A stretch of 64,000 bases of DNA, taken from NCBI RefSeq assembly GCF_023715145.1, contig NZ_JAMBNP010000001.1, forward strand, positions 1,083,538-1,147,537, given 5' to 3'. Positions within the stretch are counted from its first letter, which is position 1; each line of letters starts with the position of its first letter. The notes beneath the pieces are model-generated. The model had not been told where the DNA came from, ran no database searches, and saw only the letters and a list, made by a program, of their open reading frames with translations. Positions 19,708 to 30,150 of the stretch are shown here, piece by piece. A program made the position numbers and the translations under genes. The stretch comes from Paenibacillus glycanilyticus (GTDB lineage: Bacteria > Bacillota > Bacilli > Paenibacillales > Paenibacillaceae).

Positions 19708-19843
19708 CTCAAAATAGCATAATTGTAATACGTTTGATCAAATTATTCGGATTTACCCTCTCTTTTACAATGTTTATAATAAAGCTATTCAATTTTATTT
19801 AAGCATAATACTAACATATTTAGTTGGGAAGGGGATCTTTCGC

Positions 19844-21859
19844 ATGTATTTCGGTGTAGATTATTATCCCGAGCATTGGCCGGAGGAGCGTTGGCCGATC
19901 GATGCCAAGATGATGAATGAAGCGAATATCAATATCGTCAGATTAGCGGAATTTGCTTGGGCCAAAATGGAACCGGAGGAGGGGATTTATGACTTCTCCT
20001 GGCTGGATCGTTCGATTAATATTCTGGCAAGCGAAGGAATGAAGATTATTCTTGGGACGCCCACTGCCGCAGCACCCAAATGGATGATGGACAAACATCC
20101 GGATATGTATCCGGTGGATGTCTATGGCTTAACGAAGGGCTTCGGAACGCGGAGGCATTATTGCTTAAATCATCCCATATACCGCGACTACTCCAAGAAA
20201 ATCGCCCGGGCCATGGCGGAACACTATAAGGATAACGAGCACATTGTTGCCTGGCAGATAGACAACGAGTTCGGCGGTGCTTGTTATTGCCAGAGCGACT
20301 TGAATGCGTTTCGAATCTGGCTTAGGAACAAGTATGGTTCAATCGAGAAAATGAATGAAGAATGGGGAACGATTTTTTGGAGCCACACCTATCGAAATTG
20401 GGAAGAGATCATTCTGCCCCGATATTCCGCGAGTGATGGGTTTAGCCAAAACGGAGGCTCAAACCAGTTGCTGTCCACGCCATATAATCATAATCCCGGC
20501 ATGCTGCTCGACTATCAGCGTTTCTTCTCCGATGCTACAGTATCGTATCAGCGCATTCAAATTGACGAAATCCGTGCATTCAGCACCTTACCGATCACAC
20601 ACAATCTCATGGGCCATTTCAGCGAATTGAATTATTTTGATCTGGGCCAAGATCTTGATTTTATCAGTTGGGATAATTACCCAAACCATATGTGGGCAAA
20701 ATCCACGCCGACAGCAGTTTCAATGGCGCACGATCTAATGCGAGGCATTAAACAACGAAATTTCTGGATGATGGAACAACAGAGCGGACCTTGCGGTTGG
20801 CATTCGATGGGCGACACACCGGAACCAGGTCAAGTGCGTCTATGGACCTATCAGGCGATCGCGCATGGAGCAGAAGCTATGGTCTACTTCCGGTGGCGGG
20901 CATGTACGGTTGGTATTGAACAATATTGGCATGGAATTCTAGATCATGACGGCATCGGCCGGAGACGTTACAGGGAAATTACCCGTATTGGCAGCGAGAT
21001 GGCACAGCTGTCGAATCTGATCGTCGATGCGACGAATCGCAATTCCGTGGCACTCGTTAAGAGTTACGACAACGCGTGGAGCCATCGGGCGCAGCCGCAC
21101 AATCAGAAATTCTCGTATGGAGGCCTGTTGGATTCTTACTACAGGTCCATGGCCATAAATCATGTTGGCTTGGATGTCACTGGTGTGGATACGGACTTCA
21201 CTCCATATAAGCTGGTCCTTATGCCAGCCTTCAATCTGATGACGGAAGATATCGCGGCAAAATGCAAGACTTACGTAGCAAATGGAGGATCCCTGCTTAT
21301 TACGTTCCGCTCGGGTACGCGTACATGGAACAATCAGATGACCACCTTGACCTTCCCCGGTATGTTCAGCGAGCTGGCCGGAGTCGAACTGGAGGAATTT
21401 GATTCCGTAAACTTTGGAAGAACGGTTAGCATTAACGGTTCCTTCGGAGAAGGGACCGCTTCTGTCTGGTGCGACGTTCTGAAGCTTACAGGAGCACAAA
21501 CACTGGCAAGCTATAATAGCCATTATTACAAAGGGACCCCTGCCGTCACCGTCAACGCTTTCGGCAAAGGCCATGTTTATTATGTGGGTTGCGATCTAGA
21601 CGATGCCGCAATGGATAACCTGATGAACTTAATTATTGACCGCGAAGGTATCACCCGGAGCTTGCCCCAGAATTATGATGGAGTCGAAGCGGTCGAGAGA
21701 ACCAAGGATGGCCAACATTATTTGATGCTTCTCAATCACAAGAACGAATCTATCGAAGTGGAATTGAGCGGCGTATTCGAAGATGCTTTAAGCGGGGCGA
21801 TGATTGAAGAACGGATTATTCTGGAGCCTTATGCCGCACACGTTTTATTAAAGAGATGA
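19844..21859 (+). CDS. Beta-galactosidase, GH42
   Basis: A 671-residue cytoplasmic GH42 enzyme of usual length. The N-terminus MYFGVDYYPEHWPEERW is diagnostic. The acid/base residue is Glu142 in QIDNEFG and the nucleophile Glu311 in FWMMEQQSGP. A trimerisation-type middle domain (YKLVLMPAFNLMTEDIA) and a C-terminal beta domain follow. AAGGGGAT lies before the ATG. It cleaves terminal beta-galactosides from imported oligosaccharides. It is divergent from an AraC regulator and ends in a strong terminator. Confidence 0.93.
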   Translation: MYFGVDYYPEHWPEERWPIDAKMMNEANINIVRLAEFAWAKMEPEEGIYDFSWLDRSINILASEGMKIILGTPTAAAPKWMMDKHPDMYPVDVYGLTKGFGTRRHYCLNHPIYRDYSKKIARAMAEHYKDNEHIVAWQIDNEFGGACYCQSDLNAFRIWLRNKYGSIEKMNEEWGTIFWSHTYRNWEEIILPRYSASDGFSQNGGSNQLLSTPYNHNPGMLLDYQRFFSDATVSYQRIQIDEIRAFSTLPITHNLMGHFSELNYFDLGQDLDFISWDNYPNHMWAKSTPTAVSMAHDLMRGIKQRNFWMMEQQSGPCGWHSMGDTPEPGQVRLWTYQAIAHGAEAMVYFRWRACTVGIEQYWHGILDHDGIGRRRYREITRIGSEMAQLSNLIVDATNRNSVALVKSYDNAWSHRAQPHNQKFSYGGLLDSYYRSMAINHVGLDVTGVDTDFTPYKLVLMPAFNLMTEDIAAKCKTYVANGGSLLITFRSGTRTWNNQMTTLTFPGMFSELAGVELEEFDSVNFGRTVSINGSFGEGTASVWCDVLKLTGAQTLASYNSHYYKGTPAVTVNAFGKGHVYYVGCDLDDAAMDNLMNLIIDREGITRSLPQNYDGVEAVERTKDGQHYLMLLNHKNESIEVELSGVFEDALSGAMIEERIILEPYAAHVLLKR

Positions 21860-21870
21860 TACAAGTAAGA

Positions 21871-21897
21871 AAAACCGCCTTGATTTACGGCGGTTTT
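21871..21897 (+). terminator. Terminator of first GH42 gene
   Basis: AAAACCGCC / GGCGGTTTT stem followed by a T run, 11 bases after the stop codon. Confidence 0.92.
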
Positions 21898-22002
21898 TTT
21901 ATTGCCTCTCGAGCCGGCAGCCTCTAAGTAATTTCCAGGACGGCCTACTATCTCCCAAAATTTACGAGTTTGGAGCTACCAACTCCAATACTACAATACT
22001 AA

Positions 22003-22911
22003 CTACTCCTTCACCGAGCCTATCATGACTCCTTTAACAAAATGTTTCTGCACAAAGGGGTAAATCACTAATATCGGAATTGTTGTGATAACAATAAGCG
22101 AATACTTCAACAGTGTCTCCATATTTTGCATCAGCGCAAGCTTTTGCGCGTCAAGCGTTGCCGACATGCCGGAATAGTCAATTTTATTTTCAACCAGTAT
22201 TTGTCGCAAAACAAGCTGCAGCGGGTATAGGGATTGCGAATTCAAGAAGATCAGGGCATTAAAATAGGAGTTCCATTGGCCTACTGCGGCCCATAGTACC
22301 AGAACAGCCAGAATTGGCCTTGACAACGGAATAGCGATGCTGATCATAAATTTAAAGTCTCCGCACCCATCAAGCTGTGCCGCCTCATAGATTTCATTCG
22401 GCAATGAGGTCTGAAAGAATGTTTTTGCTATGATAATAGAGAAGACATTTAGCGCTGTTGGCACTATTAAGGCCAGTGGCGAATCCAGCATCCCCAGATC
22501 CTTGACCACAAGATAAAAGGGGATAAGTCCCCCGTTGAAGAGCATGGCAAATAAAATGGCCCAGATCCATATTTTACGCCCTGCCATTTCCTTTCTCGAC
22601 AAGGGATACGCCATCATAATGGTTAGCGCTACGCTTAATACAGTCCCGCCTACTGTATAAAAAATGGAATTAGCAAAGCCTGTCCAGACCGCATTATACT
22701 TAAATACGCCAATATAACCATCCAGCGTTGGATCAACCGGCCATAGCCATACTTTACCGCTTTGCACAGCCGCTGCCGAGCTAAAGGATGAACTGACAAT
22801 ATAAATAAGCGGGTACAGGACCATGACGAGGACGAGACTCAGGCCAGCATATACACAGAATAAAAATATACGGTCTTGTTTGGATTCCCGGATTGCGGAT
22901 ATCTGTTTCAC
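22003..22911 (-). CDS. Carbohydrate ABC transporter permease (LplC/YtcP-like)
   Basis: A 302-residue CUT1-family inner permease with six predicted helices. The EAA loop reads EIYEAAQLDGCGDFKFMISIAIPLS. The C-terminus (FVQKHFVKGVMIGSVKE) is typical of LplC-type subunits. It is the third gene of a binding protein-permease-permease operon (23947-25626, 22931-23836, this gene), with 19 bases to the gene upstream. No ATPase is encoded, as usual for CUT1 systems that share a common MsmX-type ATPase. Confidence 0.9.
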   Translation of the reverse strand: MKQISAIRESKQDRIFLFCVYAGLSLVLVMVLYPLIYIVSSSFSSAAAVQSGKVWLWPVDPTLDGYIGVFKYNAVWTGFANSIFYTVGGTVLSVALTIMMAYPLSRKEMAGRKIWIWAILFAMLFNGGLIPFYLVVKDLGMLDSPLALIVPTALNVFSIIIAKTFFQTSLPNEIYEAAQLDGCGDFKFMISIAIPLSRPILAVLVLWAAVGQWNSYFNALIFLNSQSLYPLQLVLRQILVENKIDYSGMSATLDAQKLALMQNMETLLKYSLIVITTIPILVIYPFVQKHFVKGVMIGSVKE

Positions 22912-22930
22912 TAGAAGCTCTCCTCTCTAC

Positions 22931-23836
22931 TTAGAATAAACTGTTGTCCGATACTTTCCGGGCCGTATAGTTGACGATAGAAATCAGGATTAATCCGATG
23001 ATGGCATTAAACAAACCAATAGCGGCAGCAAAACTGAAATCAGCATTTACAAGACCCGCTTTATACACATAAGTTGAAATAATCTCCGACCGGCTTAGAT
23101 TAAGATTGTTCTGCAGCAGATACACTTTTTCGAAGCCTACACTTAATAATCCTCCGACGCTTAGAATCATCAAGATAATAATGGTTGACCGGATTCCCGG
23201 CAGATCAATATACCGGATTTTTTGCAATCGGGTTGCCCCGTCTATTTTGGCTGCCTCATACAACTCCGGATTTACGCTTGCTAGCGCCGCAAGATAGATG
23301 ACGGCTCCGTATCCGGTTTCCTGCCAGATCCCGGACCAGACATATGTGGACGAGAATCCATTTGCGCTCGCCAATACATTAGGCGGATTGGTATCTCCGA
23401 GTAAATGAAACAAAAGAGCAAGTGGTCCGCTTGTAGGAGAGAGGATGATCTGAATCATGCCCACCAGTATAACGGTTGAGATAAAATAAGGAGCGTAAGT
23501 GAACATCTGCACCGTCTTCTTGAAGCGCGCATGCCGCACTTCGTTTAACGCGATAGCCAAAAGAATGGAACAAGGAATCGAAACAGCGAGCGAATATACG
23601 CTTAAAGACAGCGTATTTTTTACAAGTGGCCAAAAATAGGGAGAAGTAAGAAATAACTCAAATTGCCGCAATCCAACCCAAGGACTTTTCCATATTCCAT
23701 ATACCGGGCTATAGTTACGAAAGGCGATTTGTACCCCCAGCATAGGCCAATAGCTGAATACAATTAAGAAGGCAGTTGGCAAAGCGATAATGGCATATAG
23801 AGGCCAATGTCTCTTTAGAGCAATACTCCGTTTCAT
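22931..23836 (-). CDS. Carbohydrate ABC transporter permease (LplB-like)
   Basis: A 301-residue CUT1 permease with six helices; the EAA loop is ELYEAAKIDGATRLQKIRYIDLPG. The frame is open to 23896, but AAGAAGG is correctly placed for the ATG at 23836 (MKRSIALKRHW), giving a normal N-terminus. It pairs with the LplC-like permease downstream and the binding protein upstream. Confidence 0.9.
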   Translation of the reverse strand: MKRSIALKRHWPLYAIIALPTAFLIVFSYWPMLGVQIAFRNYSPVYGIWKSPWVGLRQFELFLTSPYFWPLVKNTLSLSVYSLAVSIPCSILLAIALNEVRHARFKKTVQMFTYAPYFISTVILVGMIQIILSPTSGPLALLFHLLGDTNPPNVLASANGFSSTYVWSGIWQETGYGAVIYLAALASVNPELYEAAKIDGATRLQKIRYIDLPGIRSTIIILMILSVGGLLSVGFEKVYLLQNNLNLSRSEIISTYVYKAGLVNADFSFAAAIGLFNAIIGLILISIVNYTARKVSDNSLF

Positions 23837-23946
23837 TCCTATCATTCCTTCTTTAAAATAAATTGTGTCATCCCCCCGCAACGAGGAGGATGACACCTGT
23901 CTCGTGAGCTTCTCTCGGTATGTCCAATGTACTGAAGCTTTTAGAC

Positions 23947-25626
23947 TTATTTGAGCGACTCCAAGTTCTGAATGACAGTCTCATCTCGTTGGAAGCCGCT
24001 AGTATCAAAAGGCTTCACCATGGCTTTCTGAGTAATAGAAAGATATTGATCCAGACCAAGCTTCTTAACACCATCAACATAGGACTTCCAATCCTTAGAA
24101 ATCGATTTGTTGCCGACAATAAACTCGGCTGTCCACTGCTTTACGTAGTTATTGATATTGGTCTTCAAGAGAGAATACGATTGTGAATCTTTAGGATCGA
24201 TCCAGATGGATGCAGGAACGACTTCCTTCGGCTGTTTTCCTTTGTAATCCTTTTCCGTATAGTATTGCAGCAGTGCCTCTGAACCAGATCCGTCCGCGGA
24301 AAAAGGAGGCTTGGCAACAATGCTGTTACGCCATTCTTCCGACTGATAAATAGGTCCGAGCTGATTCCAACCCCAAGTGAAAGGTGTTGGAGGCTGGAAA
24401 TTGATGTCGAACAAGGCGGGATTTCCGGTTAATCCTTTTTCGCCGTCCTTGGCCTTTGTCCAATACTCCCCTTCAGGGCCGTAATCCGTAATCGTAGTCC
24501 CTTCCGTCGTCCAAATATAATCCAGCATTTTCATAACCGCGATTTTCTCATCCTCAGCAGCTTTGTTGGTTATCGCAAATACAGCCCCGCTTACACCGTT
24601 GCCGCTGAATGCCGCATACGAGACGCCATTTGGCCCCTTAAGAGGAGGAACCGTCTCCCAGTTCACAATATCACTCATATGATCAGCGCCAACCACGCAG
24701 TTCATACAGCCCCAAGGCACGACTCCGACTTCGTGATTAATCGCCTGCTTGCTTAGCACGTCATTGGTTTGCGTAAACGCCGCGCTGCTAATTAAGCCCT
24801 TCGAATATAATCCGTTCATATATTCCAGCCCTTGCTTCCACTCATCCTGAATGGCCGATAGCTCAACCTTGCCGTCCGTGACGCGCAAAAAGCTACCGCC
24901 ATCATTGTAAGCAAAGGCATTCATCAGAAATGTTGTCGGATCTGAATTCCAGCCATCCGTGGAACCCGTCAGCGGCAAAATGCCGTTTTCCTTGAATACC
25001 TCCAGCATATGCTCAAACTCATCTGTCGTGGTTGGCATGCTCAGGTTGAACTTCTCCAGGAACGGTTTATACACCCAGAGCTTGCTGGAATAGTAGCAAT
25101 GCAAGCAATAATTGTAGAATGGCAGGCCATATATGTTGCCGTCCGGCGCAATGATTCCCTGCTTAAGAGCAGGCGTATTCTCAATCGCATTCCATACATT
25201 AGGCGCATGAGCTTTCAGCAAATCGTTTAACGGAACAAACACGCCTTGCTGTCCATATTTAAGCAAATCCTCGTTACTGAAAGAACCGGCCCAAAACACG
25301 GAAGGATAGTCGCCGCTTGCAAGCAGAAGAGGCTGTTTTGTTGCTACGTCGGTATTCGGAACCGTAATCCAGTTAATGTTCATATTAAAGTTTTTTTCCG
25401 CATATTCGGTGAACCAGTTGCTGTCCAAATTTCCGTTAAAGCTGGATGTCCCTGCAAATAAATTTACGGTGACCGGCTCTGATGCTGATTCTGAGTTTGT
25501 ACCTTTTACATTTGGCGAGCCTGAATTTTTTGCAGGACCTGAACCATTGTTTTGCGAGCAAGCGGCAAGCATCAACAAAACCATAACGAAGGTTAAAAAT
25601 GCGGCTATTCGTTTTCTCTTATTCAT
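23947..25626 (-). CDS. Extracellular solute-binding lipoprotein of sugar ABC transporter (LplA-like)
   Basis: A 559-residue lipoprotein; the signal peptide ends in lipobox LAAC with lipidated Cys23. The body is a large family-1 sugar-binding protein of the LplA type. A negatively charged Gly/Ser/Asn-rich linker follows the Cys. It is first in the three-gene transporter operon. An AraC gene is divergent at 25962. Ligand likely an oligosaccharide handled by the GH42/GH29 enzymes nearby (inference). Confidence 0.9.
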   Translation of the reverse strand: MNKRKRIAAFLTFVMVLLMLAACSQNNGSGPAKNSGSPNVKGTNSESASEPVTVNLFAGTSSFNGNLDSNWFTEYAEKNFNMNINWITVPNTDVATKQPLLLASGDYPSVFWAGSFSNEDLLKYGQQGVFVPLNDLLKAHAPNVWNAIENTPALKQGIIAPDGNIYGLPFYNYCLHCYYSSKLWVYKPFLEKFNLSMPTTTDEFEHMLEVFKENGILPLTGSTDGWNSDPTTFLMNAFAYNDGGSFLRVTDGKVELSAIQDEWKQGLEYMNGLYSKGLISSAAFTQTNDVLSKQAINHEVGVVPWGCMNCVVGADHMSDIVNWETVPPLKGPNGVSYAAFSGNGVSGAVFAITNKAAEDEKIAVMKMLDYIWTTEGTTITDYGPEGEYWTKAKDGEKGLTGNPALFDINFQPPTPFTWGWNQLGPIYQSEEWRNSIVAKPPFSADGSGSEALLQYYTEKDYKGKQPKEVVPASIWIDPKDSQSYSLLKTNINNYVKQWTAEFIVGNKSISKDWKSYVDGVKKLGLDQYLSITQKAMVKPFDTSGFQRDETVIQNLESLK

Positions 25627-25810
25627 TTGGGCACCCCTTTATTGAATTTGTTCAGCAAATGCATCTTCCAGCCCTACCGGGTTATTCAGAAACAACATCA
25701 CTCCCTTCATAAGTCTGAATATTCTATTAATTTGATATATAAAATAATTCTATTTCATAACTCTTCAACACAAAATATAGCTCTGAAATAGAGTCCCGGG
25801 ACTAAAGATA

Positions 25811-25824
25811 TGTAAGCACTTACA
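25811..25824. promoter_or_regulatory. Cre-like palindrome in the divergent control region
   Basis: TGTAAGCACTTACA has perfect 6-base arms. It resembles a CcpA operator but has a central CA instead of CG, so it may be another regulator's site. It lies between the binding protein gene and the AraC gene in an AT-rich 335-base gap. Confidence 0.35.
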
Positions 25825-25961
25825 AAAAAAGATAATTAGGCTTATTTAATTGCAATTTATGCCCGACTAGTCATTTCTTATATAAATTATATAAGATGGA
25901 TCACGGAAGGAAAATCAGGTATAATGCAAGTATGATATAAAAAAATGAAAGTAGAGATGCC

Positions 25962-26789
25962 ATGAAGCACTATATGAAACAAATGTTAGTCACCGCTCTT
26001 GACCGGACTCTGCCCATCTATATCGAACTATTGGGATGGAATGAATGGCAGGATGAATTCATACGCCCCCATGGCTATCACTGTTATCATTGGCTGCAGA
26101 CGACAGGCGGAGAAGGACAATTTGAATGCGAAGGCAAAACCATTATTCTCGGTCCGAATCAGGGCATCTTGCTTCCCCCCAACGTTCCGCACCGTTACAA
26201 GACGACATCCTACCCTTGGTCAACCTGGTATATTACTTTTAATGGGAATATGGCCTCCATTCTCGTGTCTTCGCTTGGTCTCGCGACTTGCACCGCGATC
26301 AGCTGGGAGTCTCATTCTCGATTATCCACCTTGCACAAAAGAAGCCGAAATCTAGCAAGAAGCCATTTCGAATTTAACGGAATAGACGGCTCGGCATTCG
26401 TCTACCGCTTCCTGATGGAACTGAAGCGCTCGGGACAAGTGGATAACCAGCGCTCCTTTTCCCAGCATACCGCTCGTGTCATTCCATTAATCCGATACTT
26501 GGAGGAGAACTATTCGGATCCGTCTCTTGGACTAGACCAATTAGCCGATTATACCGGCGTTAGCCCGCAACGCCTGAATTACTTGTTCCGAATGGCAACG
26601 GGCATGAGCCCCTATCAATATCTCATTCACTTAAGAATTCAGAAGGCAAAGGAATTGCTGATCAACGAAAAAAACCTCACCGTTAAAGCCGTCGCTTTAA
26701 GAGTGGGTTTTCTGGACGCTAGCCACTTTGTATCCACATTCCGCAAGAATGAATTCATTACGCCGCAGAGTTACAGGGATCTTAACTAA
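25962..26789 (+). CDS. AraC-family transcriptional regulator
   Basis: A 275-residue AraC protein with a cupin half (YHCYHWLQTTGGEGQFECEG, LPPNVPHRYKT) and a C-terminal double HTH (LGLDQLADYTGVSPQRLNYLF, VKAVALRVGFLDASHFVSTF). It is divergent from the LplA-like operon and likely regulates it. Its stop codon lies one base from the stop codon of the convergent YesN-like gene, leaving no room for a terminator. Confidence 0.88.
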   Translation: MKHYMKQMLVTALDRTLPIYIELLGWNEWQDEFIRPHGYHCYHWLQTTGGEGQFECEGKTIILGPNQGILLPPNVPHRYKTTSYPWSTWYITFNGNMASILVSSLGLATCTAISWESHSRLSTLHKRSRNLARSHFEFNGIDGSAFVYRFLMELKRSGQVDNQRSFSQHTARVIPLIRYLEENYSDPSLGLDQLADYTGVSPQRLNYLFRMATGMSPYQYLIHLRIQKAKELLINEKNLTVKAVALRVGFLDASHFVSTFRKNEFITPQSYRDLN

Positions 26790-26790
26790 G

Positions 26791-28374
26791 CTACTCTCTG
26801 AATTCCTGCGGCGTTACTCCAATCTGCTCTTTGAAGACTTTGATAAAATAAGTCGGGTTCTTATAGCCCAGGATGCTTGCAATTTCGTACACTTTGTAAC
26901 GGCTGTCCTTCAACAGAAAGACAGCTTTCTCCATTCGCAAACGAAGCAAATATTCGGAAATGTTTTCTCCCGTTTCGCGCTTGAATACTTTGGACAAATG
27001 CGTAGGATGCATATACACGTGGTCGGCAATGGCCTGCAAGGACACATCTTCCGATAAATGGTCCTGCACATATTGATGAACCCGGGCAACAATGGAATGC
27101 CGGGAATCCGATAATTCCGTATTCAACTGTTCGCGAAGTTTGCTCAGCATGGTCATAGCCCAGTACTCCAGGTCGCCTAGGCTTTTCACTTCTCGTGATT
27201 CTTGCAGCCGATAGTCGGCGAGAAGCCCTCCGTTCTTATGAACGAAATACGAAAACGCGGACTTGAGCGAATAGTAAATTTCTGATAAATGCTCATTTGA
27301 ACCGCTGTATTTCTCATTCCACTCCAGGAATACCTCTTGCAGCTTTTCATTTGCCGCCTCCCACTTGCCCGCTTCCAGCAAATGAGGCAGCAGCGGAGGC
27401 GTATACAAAGAAGCTACCACATGAGACGCAGGCCGCACGTTATCCGCTCCCAATCGAACGGTATAATCGCCTTCTTGATCAACTTGCGAGCGTATCGTTG
27501 CCAGGCACCGCTGATACATTTCTTCACTTTGAGACGGCAAAGAACCCGGGGGAGAAAGGATGACCGTTATCGTCAGATGCAGCAGTTCATTAACGGTTCT
27601 TTTCATTTGATCGCCTAGTTCATCGAATAGATGCGACTGTTCGGGGTTATGATTCTGAGGCTGGACAGCGAACAATAGATGACCGTACAAATCTTCACAG
27701 TTCCAATAGTTATACCGGTTATGGAGAAGCAGCTCCTCCGCAATATTCGAGACGGCATACCCTAATATGGACATATCAGAAGGCTCGTACCGCCGACCTC
27801 GGTCCTCCAAACGTATCAAAATGAGGGATACCGGATACTCCATATCGATCGAAATTCCGTACAAACGAAACTGCTCCTGCAGCTTTTTCTCCTGCAAAGC
27901 TCGTCCTTGAATTAAATTATTCAGCAGATTGGAACGTAGGACAGGCAAATTAAGATGAATCATGGATTGGGAATGCAGGTATGCAAGCTTTCGCTCCTGC
28001 TCCTGTTGCAAGTAATCGGCAGCTTCCCGCACGGCAGCGAGCAGTTCCTCATCCTTCACCGGTTTGAGCAAATAATGAGAGGCTTTATTCTTTAACCCTT
28101 GCTGCGCGTAATCGAATTCCGCGTGTCCGGTAAGCAGCAGGCACTCTGTCTCTGGCCAACTATTCTTAATCTCTCTGATTAGATCAATGCCATTCATCCC
28201 CGGCATGCGGATATCGGTAATGACAATGTCGGCAGCTTCAGCTTCCATGACAAGAAGGGCCTGCTTTCCGGAATATGCCGAGAGCACTTTAGTTATGCCT
28301 ATTGTTTCCCAAGCTTGGATAGCAGCGATACTTTCGACCAAGTGCTCTTCATCGTCTACGATTAACAGCTTCAT
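26791..28374 (-). CDS. YesN-like response regulator with AraC-type DNA-binding domain
   Basis: A 527-residue response regulator. The receiver starts MKLLIVDDEEH, with the phospho-acceptor Asp54 in ITDIRMPGMNG and the switch Lys in YLLKPVKDEE. A long linker domain follows, and the C-terminus is an AraC-type double HTH (VSLQAIADHVYMHPTHLSKVF, VYEIASILGYKNPTYFIKVF). The frame extends to 28452, but GGAG fits the ATG at 28374. It overlaps the histidine kinase gene by 26 bases, so they are translationally coupled. Together they should control the adjacent CUT1 operon. Confidence 0.93.
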   Translation of the reverse strand: MKLLIVDDEEHLVESIAAIQAWETIGITKVLSAYSGKQALLVMEAEAADIVITDIRMPGMNGIDLIREIKNSWPETECLLLTGHAEFDYAQQGLKNKASHYLLKPVKDEELLAAVREAADYLQQEQERKLAYLHSQSMIHLNLPVLRSNLLNNLIQGRALQEKKLQEQFRLYGISIDMEYPVSLILIRLEDRGRRYEPSDMSILGYAVSNIAEELLLHNRYNYWNCEDLYGHLLFAVQPQNHNPEQSHLFDELGDQMKRTVNELLHLTITVILSPPGSLPSQSEEMYQRCLATIRSQVDQEGDYTVRLGADNVRPASHVVASLYTPPLLPHLLEAGKWEAANEKLQEVFLEWNEKYSGSNEHLSEIYYSLKSAFSYFVHKNGGLLADYRLQESREVKSLGDLEYWAMTMLSKLREQLNTELSDSRHSIVARVHQYVQDHLSEDVSLQAIADHVYMHPTHLSKVFKRETGENISEYLLRLRMEKAVFLLKDSRYKVYEIASILGYKNPTYFIKVFKEQIGVTPQEFRE

Positions 28375-30115
28375 CCTTCTCCGGCTCCTCTCTCCAACGC
28401 AATTCCACACGAAGTCCAGATTCTCGATTGATGGACAGGTGCAGTCCGGCATCCTCGCCGTATCGAAGTTGAAGCCGCCGATTTACATTTTGCAGTCCGC
28501 AGCTGTCTGCCCCTTCACCAAACCGGCCAACTAACAATCTTTTGAGCGACTGCAGCCGTTCGTGCGTCATGGTTCCCCCATTATCCTCGACTGTTATCTT
28601 GTATTTCCCGTCACTATAACTTCCCGCTATTGTGATAAGCCCGATATCCTCCAGGTTTTCAATTCCATGAATGAGGGCATTTTCAACAATGGGCTGCAGG
28701 AACAATCGCGGAACCTTCACATTCATCATGTCCGGATCAACCCGAATGACATAATTAATGCGCTTCATGCGCAAACGATGAATCTCCAAATAATCCTTGG
28801 CATTCTTCAGCTCCTCGCCTAAATCCACCAACTGACGCTCCACATGCGTCGAATACCTGTAGTAATCCGACAAATGATAGGCCATCTGAAGTACCGCTTC
28901 CTTCTTGTCCAGCTTGGTCATGCTTATCATATAAGAGATACTGTTGTACAGGAAGTGCGGATTAATTTGGGACTGCAGCTGCTTCAGCTCAGCTTCGCGA
29001 GCATGCAGCTTCTGCTCCAACACATTCTCGATAAGCGTCTGAATTTGATCCGCCATTTCATTAAATCTGGAAATAATCAGCCGGAATTCGTTGCTTGCCT
29101 GGAACAAAATTCTGGATTTGTATTGTCCCATTTTGATCTGCTGCACGCCTTTGACCAATGCACGGAGCGGCATTTGAACATTGCGGTACAGAATCCATGA
29201 TACGGCAATGCCAACAATAAGCAATAAACCAAGCACAAGATAATCAAATTGATTGCTCTTTCTTAGCGGTGTCAGTATATCGTGCAGCGGAACGATATTT
29301 ACCACATACCCATCAAGAGACTCTACTTTGGAATACGCAAGCAGATAGGATATGCCGCTCATGTATAAGGTAATATCCCCTTCTCCATGAAGTCCGGTAT
29401 TGTTTAATAACGACAAAGCTTCCTTAAGAAGCGTCGGCGGAATCGAATTGGCGGCTAGATAATCGTCTTTATTTTTATAAAACAAAGCATCTCCGCTGCC
29501 TTGCGACTGAAATTGATCCAGCAAGCGAATAACGTTGCTCATATCAAAGCTGATTTCGATAATGGAATTGGCTTGGCTTATGCCGTTCCCTCCTGCTATA
29601 TGGGGTTCATAGGTCAGGTGTATGATCCTTCCCTTATCACCCGAACCGCTGACGTTCCATACGAAATTCCAATTCTCCCGGCTTAATTTTTCCAGCCGAT
29701 CGGTCTCGTAACGAATGCCGTGAACGGTAGACAATGTTTCACCCGTATGGGGGGAATAAACGGTAATATCATTAACCCAGTTTGTAGAAGCGCTTTGCAA
29801 ATAGAGCTTGTCCTGGATCACTTTCTTTCTTTTCACCTGTTCATAATAACTGTTGGTCAGCAGAGATAAGTCTTGAAACTCAATGACATTCGGATCTCTG
29901 ATCAACATTTGAGAGTATGTTTCCATCTGCATAATGATATGATCCATCTGGGCGGCTAACGTCGATACGCGGCCTGTACTCGATTCCTTGATTTGCTGAG
30001 TAATCACGCGTTCGTTAACCCGATTTGAATATACGGAGACAATTAATACGGGAACCAGCAGCAAAATAAGTGCCCCTACCAATTTGGAAAAGAGACTTCG
30101 TTCCTTGTTGATCAT
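28349..30115 (-). CDS. YesM-like sensor histidine kinase
   Basis: A 588-residue membrane kinase: TM helix at about 10-30, an extracellular sensing domain, a second TM at about 292-310, then HAMP, and a HisKA_7TM/LytS-type phospho-acceptor in QSQINPHFLYN (His387), with a HATPase region VENALIHGIENL and VEDNGGTM. It lies downstream of the permease genes and is coupled to the YesN-like regulator. This fits the common arrangement in which the kinase senses sugar via the binding protein. Confidence 0.93.
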   Translation of the reverse strand: MINKERSLFSKLVGALILLLVPVLIVSVYSNRVNERVITQQIKESSTGRVSTLAAQMDHIIMQMETYSQMLIRDPNVIEFQDLSLLTNSYYEQVKRKKVIQDKLYLQSASTNWVNDITVYSPHTGETLSTVHGIRYETDRLEKLSRENWNFVWNVSGSGDKGRIIHLTYEPHIAGGNGISQANSIIEISFDMSNVIRLLDQFQSQGSGDALFYKNKDDYLAANSIPPTLLKEALSLLNNTGLHGEGDITLYMSGISYLLAYSKVESLDGYVVNIVPLHDILTPLRKSNQFDYLVLGLLLIVGIAVSWILYRNVQMPLRALVKGVQQIKMGQYKSRILFQASNEFRLIISRFNEMADQIQTLIENVLEQKLHAREAELKQLQSQINPHFLYNSISYMISMTKLDKKEAVLQMAYHLSDYYRYSTHVERQLVDLGEELKNAKDYLEIHRLRMKRINYVIRVDPDMMNVKVPRLFLQPIVENALIHGIENLEDIGLITIAGSYSDGKYKITVEDNGGTMTHERLQSLKRLLVGRFGEGADSCGLQNVNRRLQLRYGEDAGLHLSINRESGLRVELRWREEPEKDEAVNRRR

Positions 30116-30150
30116 CGCGATTACTCCCGACTCCCGATTTTTTGCCTATT

